A DNA stretch of 64,000 nucleotides from Diphasiastrum complanatum. Its lineage: Eukaryota > Streptophyta > Lycopodiopsida > Lycopodiales > Lycopodiaceae. The stretch covers positions 45,913,346 to 45,977,345 of the forward strand of contig CM055096.1 in NCBI GenBank assembly GCA_029204225.1, read 5' to 3'. The position numbers and the translations under genes are program-made. Below are positions 11,101 through 22,388 of this stretch, in pieces. A model generated the notes under the pieces. That model did no database searches. It was not told the origin of the DNA and saw nothing but the letters and a program-made list of their open reading frames with translations. Every line of letters starts with the position of its first letter. The stretch's first letter is position 1.

Positions 11101-13140
11101 ATGGCGCTTTACGGGACACAGCAGAAATGCACAGCATGCAATAAGACTGTGTACTTTATTGATGAGCTTACAGCGGACAACGTTGTGTATCATAAAGCTT
11201 GCTTTAGGTGTCACCACTGCAAAGGAACTTTACAGGTAAATTGATTTGCCTGGGATTCTTCAAATGAGTTGCATAGTCGCAAGAGTATTTTGACCTGTCT
11301 TCATGGCCGTGGTGAATGCGCAAGTTTTCCTCTTATACTCGTTATTTTCGTTTAAGATATGCTGGCTGCATCGATGTGCGATTTTGGATGTTTTCCTCGT
11401 GTATAGTTGTTCTCGTTTAGGATATGCATCAATGTGCGCTTTTGGAAATGTTACTCGTTTATAGTTCTTTTCATTTAGGATATGCATGGATTTGCGACTT
11501 GGGGAAGCTTTCTTTGTATATCATTGTTTTAGGATATGCATCCACGCCACGGTGCATGTTGGAAGTTCTCCTCGTATTATTTTCGTTTGGGCTATGCATT
11601 GTGTACCATTTGGTTGACCACTTGCTTCTTATATGATCCATATCTGTCTGATTCCATTTCTTTTGGCAAATTCGTTGATTTGGAAAGCGATCGATCGACC
11701 TTAGCATATTAAATTGGAAGTTGTAAGATTTCAGGGTTCGGTGATGAGTCACGTAATTTAAATTTTTCAGTGCTTATATCATCTTCTAGACGTCTTTATC
11801 TGCAATGATCGAAACTGACAGAGACTCTAAAACCAGTTACCTTCCCGATTTCACTATCTGTAATAATCGCATCATCACATGTCTATGTTGACAGAACGTA
11901 AATCGGATCCGTTTGATTTGTTTAAGAAGCTCTAATATTCTAGTTTTCCCTTGCAGTTAAGTAACTACGCATCATTTGAGGGGGTTCTCTATTGCAAACC
12001 TCATTTCGATCAGCTTTTTAAGTTGACTGGAAGTTTTGACAAAAGCTTCGAAACAGGCAAGTTCACAGTACTGCAAATGACTTATTTGCATCGAGTTCCT
12101 GTTTAAATTAAGCTATATTTGATTGGGATGAGAAAACATGTGCAGATGCCAATAAGTTCTCATAGATCTATTGATTAATGTTGAAATTTCATAGTAAGTT
12201 ATAGAGCGAGATCTGAAACAGTTCCAGATGTTATTTGATCTGATCTTTAAAGCAAAAATATTCATTTTTCCTACAGCGGAAACAAATCTGGAAGCATGAA
12301 GTTATTGTACTTGCTATTTATGACGAATGGCTCTAATCTAAATAACTACAGGGACATGTTGTATTGCGTCCACTTTTTTGACAGTTGAAGTGTTTAATAT
12401 TTTGCTTTCTGAGATTATTATTCTTATGCGAGTCGTAGTAAAAGATTTACTTTTTCTGGAATGACGGAATGCTCCAGTAGAACCTTGGGCAGGTGGTAGA
12501 TCTGACCATCTATATATGTCTTGTTCCAATGACAGGACCGTCACCAACAAAGTCTTTAACTAAGCATCATGAAGATGACACGGTGCGTACTTATCCATAT
12601 ACATGAACTTTTAGTGTCAATCTAGGTAAGCTGGCTTCACAGACCCCTGTCTCTTTTGTATCAGTAAATTCGATTGACATCAAGCAAAACGTTCCGTCTT
12701 CTTCATGCAGAATAAAACTCCTTCGAAGGCCTCTCTTTTCTTTTCGGGCACTCAAGAGAAATGTGTTGTTTGTGATAGAACAGTGTACCCACTCGAGAAG
12801 GTATGCAAACGAAAAGTTCCAATCAAATGCAGATAGTCTCACGATTTTGTGCCGATTAAATTTCTTATCAGCCCTTTTTGAAACTATGTCTTCGGGGCTT
12901 TTGGTATCATTGAGACGTTAGTTGTGTTTGCAGGTTAGCTTGGAAAACTATGCCTATCATAAGTCGTGTTTCAGGTGTGCACACGGCGGTTGTGTTATAA
13001 GCCCTTCCAACTATTATGCTCATGAAGGCAGGTTGTACTGCAAACATCATTACACACAACTTTTCTTGGAGAAGGGCAACTATAGCAATCTCACTAAAAC
13101 AGCACCAACAGTCAAAGTAAGCTTGAAGGAGGAATATTAA
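11101..13140 (+). CDS. Plant two-LIM-domain protein (WLIM type), five exons
   Basis: Exons are 11101-11235, 11957-12056, 12536-12582, 12711-12800 and 12934-13140, joining in frame to 192 residues, the usual length for plant LIM proteins. LIM1 ligands are C10, C13, H31, C34, C37, C40, C58, H61. LIM2 ligands are C112, C115, H133, C136, C139, C144, C160, H163, matching the plant-specific CX2CX17HX2CX2CX4CX15CX2H second domain. Hallmarks [27 protein letters not shown] and [11 protein letters not shown] are present. Family members bind and bundle F-actin in the cytoplasm, and some enter the nucleus. The ATG at 11101 is chosen because the LIM1 domain follows at once, as in relatives. Introns 1, 3 and 4 are GT-AG; intron 2 appears to be GC-AG. 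All ligands are intact, so it is probably functional. WLIM1 versus WLIM2 is not decided. Confidence 0.93.
11286..11605 (+). repeat. Degenerate minisatellite in LIM intron 1
   Basis: About five units of 54-65 bp, each with TTTAGGATATGCAT or a close variant (TTTA/TTTGG motifs at 11351, 11416, 11474, 11528 and 11586) preceded by a (T/G)TTCTCGT-like stretch. It lies wholly within the first intron (11236-11956). Confidence 0.65.
12057..12535 (+). other. Apparent GC-AG intron 2 of the LIM gene
   Basis: The exon ends ...GAAACAG and the intron starts GCAAGT, the strong consensus seen at GC donors; it ends ...AATGACAG. Using GC at 12057 keeps LIM1, linker and LIM2 in one frame. The nearest GT (12061) would add 4 bases and shift the frame ahead of LIM2. 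Confidence 0.75.
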
Positions 13141-13650
13141 AATCTGAGCTGTTTGATGCCCTACTGCAACCAAACAAAATATTCTCCTTATACATGTACA
13201 AAGTGCTTTTAATTCCTTAGGGAAAGTTCAACTGGTATGCCGAAATCTTCTCTCTGGAAATATCAGCTGAAAATTTGGTTCTGAACTCGATGAGAAGATT
13301 CTCTGAGTACCTTATGCCTCAAAGATTTTGGATCCATATTGAAACTTAACAAACTCAAAATCAGAGAGTGTAATCTTTCAGGAACCTTATCCCATTTTGA
13401 GTGTTTGCTGTGTCAAAGTAGTTGCTGTAGACATTTGCCATTGGTTGCAAATGTGACTGTATAGGCTCCAAGATTGTGTTTGATGTTATGCTGTAGTTGT
13501 AGCAGCATTGTGCATAAAGAATACTAGAGGCTTTGTGTTCTGAAATATGGAACAAAAAAAGATCATTTCTTCGCTTGTGCTGGTGGTGTGGGAAGTTGCT
13601 GATGACGAGTTGCATACACCCTTTTCTTTCCTTTTCTTTTCCCTTGCAGA

Positions 13651-13716
13651 AATAAAGAAGATATGAACTCTGCTCACATTTTTGTGGATTAGTTGTCCCT
13701 TTGTTGTTTCAATAAA
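13651..13716 (+). terminator. Candidate polyadenylation signals of the LIM gene
   Basis: AATAAA occurs at 13651-13656 and 13711-13716, about 510 and 570 bp after the stop codon, in T-rich context. Either could define the 3' end; the region 13141 to about 13760 is then 3' untranslated sequence. Confidence 0.4.
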
Positions 13717-14239
13717 TATATATGCTAGTTGATTGTGATATCCCATCTTCATAAATGCTGAAGAAAGGGTTTTTGTTCAGTCTTCCACATGCAGTATGAG
13801 GTTGAGACCCTCGTGTCTCTCCCAGATCCAATCTTTTCTTTGCCGTCCATGCATGCACATTATTACTGTTAGAGTTTTGTCACCATTTGGGCTGCAAGCC
13901 ATATTTTGATTTATAATCTAAATGTGCTTGATTAGTCAGTGTGAGTACTGTTTAAGTTCGATGATGTATCAGTGCCATTGTCTTGCAAGGGAAAGAGTGA
14001 CGTCTTTATCAGTGAGTAATTTGAGTAAAGCTGGCAGCATGTTAAGAGGCTTTTGGCTGTTGGTGTGTGACTAGCAAAATATTTTTGGTAAGGAATGGTC
14101 ACTATGTTTGATTATCTGATTTTGTTGTTAAGGCCCAAGCTCTTTTGAGATCTAATAGCAAGTGCATACTGCACTAACATTTTCAAATGATTTATAGAAT
14201 TTTTGTTTTATGATTAGATCATCCATCTTGGTATGTTAC

Positions 14240-14475
14240 AAAAGCTCGCCTAGGGGGCCTTCCTTGCTGGGAGGGCCCTTGCCCTCGGGCGGGACCAGCA
14301 AGGAAGGCCCTCAGGCAGGGCCTTCCCCTACGTAATGCCATTGTGCGAAGGTTTTTTTTTAATTTTTTTTTTCTGTTTTTTGGCCGTACGGTACGGCCGT
14401 ACGCGTGGACCAGTTTTTTTTTTTTTTTTTTCTTTTTTTTTTCGATTTTTTGCCATTTTTTTTTCGCAAATTTTT
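14240..14475. mobile_element. GC-rich palindromic plus T-rich element, probably non-autonomous
   Basis: A perfect 16-bp inverted repeat, GGGCCTTCCTTGCTGG at 14255-14270 and its complement at 14295-14310 (24-bp spacer), is followed by a T-rich stretch, a second palindromic block (GTACGGCCGTAC near 14391-14402) and more T runs. The layout matches the elements at 123 and 60772 but the palindrome sequences differ. No target duplication was found, so limits are approximate. Confidence 0.4.
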
Positions 14476-14537
14476 TTACGTTTGTGGTGGAATGTGGATG
14501 TGGACAGCCAATGACGGGCTGCCACATAGCACCTGCA

Positions 14538-14650
14538 CATTCCACCAGAGAGAGGAGAGAGAACGTGCATTTCACCGGAGAGAGGAGAGAGAAAGTGAAT
14601 TCCACAGGATAGAGGAGAGAGAATGACAGATTTCTAGGAGAGAGAAAATT
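14538..14650 (+). repeat. 30-bp purine-rich tandem repeat
   Basis: Units start at about 14538, 14568, 14598 and 14628, with a CATTCCACC-like head and a GAGAGAGGAGAGAGAA-like body; the last unit is degenerate. It directly follows the T-rich element and may be its internal part. Confidence 0.7.
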
Positions 14651-17600
14651 GGATGGACATTATGCTCCTGAAGGTGGTCCCAAAATACAAAGGACACCTG
14701 AGCACAAGTCATTACGTAGTATATAAATGAATGTGGTTGGCAACATCTGTGTGATCAAATTAATAACTGAATCAGTAGACTCTTGGCATGTCGAAGGATG
14801 TCCGTGCAAAAATTGTTGGCATTGGATTCTTAATCATGTTTTTCATGTGAGACTTGTCACATATGTTGCAATCAAATAATTTTTGGCAAGGTAGGCCTTG
14901 TGTACCAAAAGAAATAGAATCAATCTACTAAATAAAGATATAATAGTGAAGATCAGTGATTCAAATTTCAAAGCAATAGATCAAAGATGAATGGTTTAAT
15001 TTTGACACTTTCATGAGCCTGCATGTACATGATGATTTGGATGAAGATTGATACTAGTTACTTTAAATAATGACACTCAAACAAATAATCCATTGGACAA
15101 AATCTCTAACATCAATTGCTTGTGGAAACAAATATGATATCAATATATCTAGGGGACTTGTAGAATAGAAAAACATATATTTTTAGTAGAATCAAACCAA
15201 ACCACATAGCACTATAAATTGGAGTATGGAAACATATTTTATAGCAAATTCTATCATTTATCATGGATCTTGTTTAAAGATCCTTTGAAATGACTATGTG
15301 ATCAAAGTGTAACAATAACGTATTAGGTGATGACGTTTGAATATAATAATGTGTATTAATAAAGTTGTAGGGCAAGTGTACCATTCACAAAGATTTTATT
15401 TGCCGCATAAACAAGGTGACACGACCAATAGAGAGAAAAGAAATTTAAGATTTGGGTAAATGGTCAACAAGTACTTCCACATGAACCACAAGAGAAGGAT
15501 ATAGAATTTGGAGTGGAATCTCACTCATGTTGAACTAAGATAAAAGTAAAAAATATCCATATAGGACACCCATTATGAATTAGATTCATGAATAAAATGT
15601 TAGAACTCAAAAGATTGTAAAAGATAAACAAAAAGTAACTTACTAACTAAGCTTACTTAATGAACATTTAAGTATCATAAAATGGTAGATCCTTAATAGA
15701 ACTATGAGTAGTCACCTACAATAAACTCTATAACTGAATCACAAACAACAATCTCAATAGCAATCCAAAAGGAACCTTCCATGGATCTCCACTTAGGTCA
15801 AATATTAATCCAAATAAAAAAGTGGCCCACCTACCTATAAAAGCTACCTTTAGAAGCTTTGATTATTGTTCTAAAAAATAAAGATATGCCTTAGGGGATT
15901 AGTAGGTAAGAAGTTTTCAAAGATAATGTTAACATGTATACTGTTCTCTCCTATTTTGAGTTGCCCTTAATGTAGGCTAAAAAACGGTGCCTATACAAAA
16001 TAAAAAACATGGTAATATTGTTGTGAAAAAAGTAGAAATAAAAGCTCTTAAGGCTGATTGCCATGTGATGTTTAAAAGTGTATGGTGGCTACAAGGGTTG
16101 TGACTTGATTTTGTGTATGGCCGCTACAAGGGTTGTGACTTGATTTTGTAAGGCCAATGTGTGTGCAAATTACATTAATAGACTCAAATGTGGTCTCATC
16201 AATAGGCGTTCATCCCAAAGTACTAAGAATTGAACCCAATGTCGAATTTTGGTCTAATTAGACAAACCTTAAATATGGCAATAGAGAGGAACGAGAGTTG
16301 CTCTATATCAATAGGAAAATGTAGGATCTACATGATTTTACTAACATGAACACTCAAAACGCTAGCATGAAAGATGTCACAAGCACAAGTAGTTGTTGGT
16401 AACTCTAGGTGATAAGTAATGTAGGCTTTTACACAATGAAAAGGGTCCACTGAAGCATGGTGCCAACTTGTCTCTTTGAGATTTTCCTATATATATTTGT
16501 GTCATGTCAATCTCAATCTTACATAAACATTCAACTAGCCTTCTTCAAATTCAACATATAGTCAATGCTTATCGACAATAAAATTTTTATTGGTGTGTTG
16601 TATCTTGTGTATGCTGTATGTGTTATTGTGCCCTCAACATATTTTCATGTCCATAACTTGGAGAAAAATGTTGCCACATAACTGGTGCACATCAAGATGT
16701 GAAGGTATGCTAAATAGTGTTGCAGTGTAGTTGTGAGCCAAAAGAAATGGAAAAATACATGCGATGCTACTAACAAAGTTGCTATAACATACGTTGTTGA
16801 ACATAAATGTTTTGCAATCACACCCAAAGGGAGAAAAAAATAAACTTAAACAGTCTTCACGTATGTGGTTTAGATTTTGAAATTCATCTCCTTTAAATCA
16901 TATATGTTTGTTGAAAAAGGTACATGATAAGATGTTGGGCAATTTCTAGAGTTATCCAACTTACAAAATTTGAATAGACAATGAGGACTTTCATGGTCTT
17001 GATTTTGCAATTTATGTGAATAGATAAGTCAGACATCACACAATGGTTAGATTTCTAAGGTTAGAAATAGGCCAATAGTCCTGTGCCACTTAAGCTCTTT
17101 TTGAACCAACTATATGAGGGCCAAATCATTTGTATTTCACGTACTCAAACTTCATTTGTCAATGCAAGAGCTTGAGTTCCCTCCTTTCTGTGCATTGTGT
17201 GAGTTAGAGAGATAAATAGAGAGACAAAAGAGAGAGTTGTGAGGTTGAATGCTTATAGATGTATGCTTGTATCTCTATTAAGCTTTGTGCTTTCTAGAGC
17301 ATGTGAGATTTGTTGGTTTTCTATTGCTCTGATACCAATCTGATGGGAATGACATAGGGTTTCTCAGGCCACAGCAGAATAGGAGGCCATCATCCCACAA
17401 ATGAAAATGTCAATGATGACAAAATTAAAATGATAATAGGAACTATAGTGCTTAGAGATTTGAAGAATAGAGCAATTGTGATTTGTGTTGATAATGAATA
17501 TTAGTGTAGTTGTCGTAGACAACCATAAAGAGTTGCGAAATGATTAGGCATTTAAGACGGCCATGCAATTCTTTGTTACTAATATTCGTGACAGTAGAGA

Positions 17601-17672
17601 AAGAAGAGTGCGAGGTATTTAACATTTAGCACGAATGCAACATGATAGAAAAATAGCGAATCTGTATAAGAA
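14651..17672. other. Gene-poor stretch
   Basis: No gene or family motif is seen on either strand. A 35-bp tandem duplication (unit with GGCTACAAGGGTTGTGACTT) lies at about 16079-16148. Short open frames here have no supporting features. Confidence 0.5.
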
Positions 17673-18248
17673 TGTTGTAGTAACAATGATCAGATCACAG
17701 ACAGTTGCACTGAGCGCGTGATCCTACTTAAAGAAACAAGTAATTGTTATAATTTAGAATACTTTTACTCTCTCTCTCTCTCTATGATCTCTAACTCCGA
17801 GGAGTCAGATACTGACGTTCTTCAATCTCTCTGATCGGTATTGTTCTTCCACAATCTTCTCTTATCTAATCGCTCATTTTCTTATATAGCTGTTTGATGA
17901 TCTTATGTTATTCTATTTTTACAATTACAAGATCATTAACAGTTCTGTAGTTGATCAGTAGGTCGGTTATTCAATGGGGAGCGTGAAGATGTTGACAGGT
18001 CCTATACAAAGTTCCATGTAGATCTACAGTATTTCGCATTCCTTGCAAAACCTTGTGTTCCTCGGTTTGTCTGGAATGTCGAGTAGAACACTTTTGTCAC
18101 ATTCCTTGCATTTCTCACCTGTTGAAGTTTGTGTGTAAAACTGCAGATTGTGTGAGAAACAATTCATTTCAGTAGACTGTTTGTAAAAGAGTGATTTCCT
18201 TGAGTAAATTAGAGAGCAAAGTGAGTAGGAGTTAGACTAACTCCAACA
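17673..18248 (-). repeat. LTR of a minus-strand copia element (3' LTR)
   Basis: On the minus strand it starts TGTTGGAGTT and ends CTACAACA, with perfect TGTTG/CAACA ends and a TATATAAG promoter motif near 17885. A purine-rich tract (AAAGGAAAG, minus strand, 18249-18257) precedes it. The partner 5' LTR is not found. Confidence 0.75.
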
Positions 18249-19881
18249 CTTTCCTTTAAGCTTACTACTATGAATCTGAATCTGAATAGAGATTTAACAT
18301 ACCTAACAAAGTAGCATGTTTCTCTCTTCACAAGAGTTTTGTCAAAATGTCGGCCAACATATTTTCAGTATGAGAGTAACTTAGTACAACTTATTTACTT
18401 TGAACTTTCTCTCTGAGAAAATGAAAGTGAACTTCTATGTGTTTAGTTCTAGAATGAGTTCGTGGGTTCAAAGATAGAGATATACAACTCTGGTTGTAAC
18501 ATTGGAGTATAGTTGGACTAATTTGTGAAAATTGTAGATTTTATAATAACCTCTTGAGCCAAATAATCTCCTTCACTACTGATGTAGTTGCAACATATTC
18601 AGATTCTGTAGAGGACAGAGAAATGCATATTTTTTTTTAGTATTCCATGAGATGGGTCCTCTTGCAAGGAAACAGATGTAACCAGATGTGGATTTTCTGT
18701 TATCATTGTCTCCTGCCCAGTCAAAATCTGAATAGGTGACTAATGTGAATGCAGCTTCTGTGTTTCAATTATATCACAAAGCATAGTGATTTGTAGCTTG
18801 AATGTACTTCAATACTCTTTGAAGAGCCTTCCAATGTTGTAAGCCTGGATTGGACATGTATTGTGACAGTGTGCTTATCGTATATGCAAGGTCAGGTTGA
18901 GTGCAGATTATAGAATTGCTTCGATTATTGACTGATACAAGTATCTACACATCTCTTTCTGTTCTGCCTCAGTTCTTGGGCACATGTCTTTTGATAGTTT
19001 GGATCTTGGATCCATGGGTGAATTTATCGGGATGCAGTCCTCCATGCCATATATGCGAAGTACATTGATTAGATCGGTTTCTTGGCTTATAGTGATCCTT
19101 CTGCTTGCATGATCTTTGGTGATCCTTCTGCTTGCGAGATCTTTGGTGATCTCCATACCAAGTAGGTAGTGAGCTGGACCTAAATCGGTCAGTTCAAATT
19201 CTTGTGAAAGTAAAGATTTTGTTTTGAGCAATAGATGATTAGAATTGTTGATGATTAAAGAATCATCAACATATAGTGCTATTATGACATAACTTGGTCC
19301 TTTATGCTTGAGATACACATTTGAATCTACAGAACAAGAAGCAAATTGGTGCTGCAACAAGAAGTGATTAATTCTTTCAAACCAGGCCCTAGGAGCTTGC
19401 TTGAGCCCATAGAGAGCCTTCTACAATTTACATACCATATGCTCTTGGTTTTGAAGGACGTAACCTTCTCAACAAGACTCCAGGTCTTGTTCTTCATCAA
19501 TGAGTTATATTTAACATCCACGACAACTTTCCATTTGTCTACATCTAACATTGACAATGCCTTTGCAACAGAGGCAGGTTCATCATGATTGATAAATGCT
19601 TGAGGGATGAATCAATCAAGTTGTTGTCGTTGTCGAGTAGATCTTCAAGCTGCAAGTTCTTGAGTAGATGGCTCTTTTGGGTGTATGACAAGGATGTCTT
19701 CAGGTTGTGCTTGAACAATCGTAGGTCCAGGCCTATCGATGGTGAATGGAGTTGTTGGGACAAACTCTTGCATTTGTTGCTTATAACATGATGATAAAAA
19801 AAAAGAGAAATGACTTGAAGATCCATTTTTTTTAAATTTATTAAATTTTTTTAAAAAGTATTTAAAATTAAAATGCTTCAA
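18249..19881 (-). pseudogene. Ty1/copia pol remnant (reverse transcriptase and RNase H)
   Basis: Reading on the minus strand: a connection region (about 19545-19826), the reverse-transcriptase start with DADKWK-like and NKTWSLV motifs (19327-19557), the catalytic YVDD box and LLGMEI (18908-19360), then decayed RNase H with a DYDWAGD-like motif near 18700 and ADILTK near 18340. A 27-30-bp tandem duplication near 19095-19150 repeats an ITKD.ASRR segment inside the enzyme. Several frameshifts and stops separate the pieces. Gag, protease and integrase are absent, so this is a 5'-truncated dead copy. Confidence 0.85.
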
Positions 19882-20596
19882 ATAAATATATTGTAATGGT
19901 AAAAAAATGTTGTATTTTGCAAGAAAATAATTTAAGCTACAAAAATTTGGTCAATAGATTTTTATAAATAGCTTAGAATTAGCTTATATTAAATAATAAT
20001 ACTATTTAAAATAAAATCACTAGATACACAACCACTAAAATACCTAAAAAATATTTTTTGTTTACTAAAAATAAAAGTTATAGTTTTTTTTTTTTGGAAT
20101 TTTAAAAGTTTTCTAAATTACAATTCTTGTATCGAGAAAAATATTTTTAAAAAAATTTGAATCAATATTTTTTAAAATTTTAAATTCTTGAAAATCTTTA
20201 CTTACACCCACGTAAGTTTATTAAATATTTAAACATTAAATAAATGCAAATAAAATTACTTTACAATAATCGAGATTAAATTATTTGTGATAATATTTAA
20301 ATCACCCTAAAAAAATATATATATTTTTTTCATTTCCTATAATTTTTAACAATATTTTTTTACAAAAAATATTATAAAAACACATCTAAAATTAAAATAT
20401 TGTAAACTTGACAAATCATTACAATTTTAATTTTTGGTAATAATTATCAATGTTAAAATTTTTAAAATATTTCAAATTATAAATTTTAAATAGTTAAAAA
20501 ATAAATTTAAAAATATTAAATCAATAAAAAAGAATTCAAAACACAATACATCAAAAAATATAAACACAATTATTCTTTGAAACAAAAGAAATTTTT
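19827..20596. other. Extremely AT-rich block
   Basis: About 770 bp made mostly of A and T runs, clearly more AT-rich than both flanks. It sits between a truncated minus copia and a truncated plus copia. I see no gene in it. It might be a 3' flank of the short frame at 20597, a matrix-attachment-like stretch, or a non-autonomous element. Confidence 0.5.
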
Positions 20597-20650
20597 TTAT
20601 TCCCAAAAATCATCGATGTCATTTACATCTTTTTCTTTTGCTTTTTCTTG
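20597..20650 (-). pseudogene. Possible C-terminal scrap of an unknown protein
   Basis: On the minus strand, 17-18 codons end in DIDDFWE and TAA (stop at 20597-20599), preceded by a Lys/Glu-rich run. The frame abuts the copia reverse transcriptase that starts at about 20651, suggesting that the junction cut a gene. The evidence is short and the family is unknown. Confidence 0.15.
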
Positions 20651-21680
20651 AGTAGCAACTATACTATCAAGTGGCACCTCTTCCACATTGTGGACGAGAA
20701 GACAGCCTTCTTGCATGGCGACTTAGACGAAGAGGTCAACATGGATCAAGCCCCAGGATTGGCCTCGAATTCACTTCTTGACTATGTATGCAGAATGTAT
20801 AGAAGCATCTACGGTCTGAAGCAATCAGCCCGACAATAGTACAAGAAGAAGGATCAGGCCCTGGGATTCAAGCCTCTGTTGGCTGACTCCAATGTGTATG
20901 TCAGAGTTACAGATGGGCAGATCATCATAGTGACTGTATATGTGAATGACACTCTGATGCTTTGCGGGATCTAGCAGCTAATTGCTGAAGTAAAGACAGA
21001 TATCTCGAAACATTTTGAGATAGTGGATCTGGGAGAAACCAGGTGTTACCTAGGCTTACAAATTGAAAGGGACTATGAGGGAGACAAGTTATACCTTCAC
21101 TAGTCTAGATACATCCAGAAGATCCTAGAGGACTTTGGGATGCTGAACTGCAAAGGAGCGAATACTCCAATGCTCGCAGGAATGGTGCTAACAAATGATG
21201 ACTGTCCAAAGACTGAGGAGGAAAGAGAACAGATGCAACTCACTCCCTACAGAAGGTTGATAAGTTCACTGATGTACCTTGCAGACAACACACGTCCTGA
21301 TATTGATTATGCAGTATTCAGGATGAGCCAATTTTGCACGAATCCAGGCTCGACGAATCTCTCAAGGACGATTGTAAAAGTGTCTCAGGAGGATGCACCA
21401 TCGCATCAAGAGCAGTAGTTCTCTAGGTCAGCAAGAAGTAGACCATTGTAGCCCAGTCGTCCTACGAAACAGAGTACGTAGCAGCAACAAAGATGGCCAA
21501 CAAAATAATTTGGCTAAGGCAGTTTTTGAACGAATTGGACTAAACAAGAAACAAGCCACTGGTCTTGCAGATGGAGAACACCTCTACAATACACCTCACG
21601 AAGGATCTCGTGTCCCATTCCAGGACGAAGCACATTGCGATCAAGTACCAGAAGTACAGAGATCTGACCTGATGGCATGA
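20651..21680 (+). pseudogene. Ty1/copia pol remnant (reverse transcriptase to RNase H)
   Basis: It begins inside the reverse transcriptase (IKWHLFHI, KTAFLHGDLDEE), continues through YGLKQSARQ, a catalytic box reading YVND instead of YVDD, a CYLGLQIERD motif, and NTRPDI, then RNase H fragments to about 21680. In-frame stops occur where copia has Trp or Gln (for example TAG after SARQ at 20837). The 5' half is lost at the AT-rich block. Dead copy. Confidence 0.85.
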
Positions 21681-21699
21681 CGTCAGTAGATACTCCCTA

Positions 21700-22375
21700 G
21701 GTTGTGGCTAAATTGCCACTCTTGTAATTTTCTGGTTAGTTGTAGATGACTAATCACTCTAATCTTAGATTTGCATAGAGAGACTGTACTTACTAAATAA
21801 TACTTGACATATATCAATAGGATACACAGTGTGTAACCAAGAAAGAAAGAAAGCAGAAGTTTGAAGATAGTAAGCAATCAAGATGAACTCAAACAGAAGT
21901 TCCGCCTACGTGCGAGAAGACAATTTTATCTAGGATCAGAAGATCCAATTGTCCGCTAGTAAAGTGAGACTACTACTCGTGAGAGAACCGTGCTTCTCTC
22001 ACGTCAACGCACTGCGTGGATTCGCATGCAGTGCCATGAAAAAATCAGAGAGAATCAATATAGATTATTTTTTGGTGGTGTCTGATCTTGAATGTCGAGT
22101 GCTTATGCTGTTTATTTTAATATGTCTGAGTTTTATTGTTCTCTTTGAGTTTCGCACCTTGGTTGAAATGAAGTCGAATGCTATATTAATTTTATGAACG
22201 TAGATTAGTAGTACCTGACTACCCTCAGGAGGATTGTAGGAGTGTTTCAGCTGGCAGTGCCCAGCAAACGCGTTTGAACTCCATTCGAATCTCGAAGGAG
22301 AGTCGCGAATGTTTCATGAATTTTTCTTCTCACAATTCTCATCATTCCTATCGGAGCATCGCTCGACTCCCAACA
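21700..22375 (+). repeat. Putative LTR ending at a tRNA-Met primer site
   Basis: The 3' limit is firm: ...CTCCCAACA (22375), one G, then the primer site at 22377. The 5' limit is a guess, placed after the RNase H remnant. It could be the 3' LTR of the upstream copia and, at the same time, the 5' LTR of whatever follows. Confidence 0.45.
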
Positions 22376-22376
22376 G

Positions 22377-22388
22377 TGGTATCAGAGC
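22377..22388 (+). other. Primer-binding site for initiator tRNA-Met
   Basis: TGGTATCAGAGC, the standard primer site of plant copia elements, lies one base after an LTR end in CAACA. Confidence 0.85.

Noticed and set aside
14219-14626. Overlapping Lys- or Phe-rich frames of 73-128 residues on both strands
   Set aside because: They are translations of T/A runs and GC palindromes in a non-coding element.
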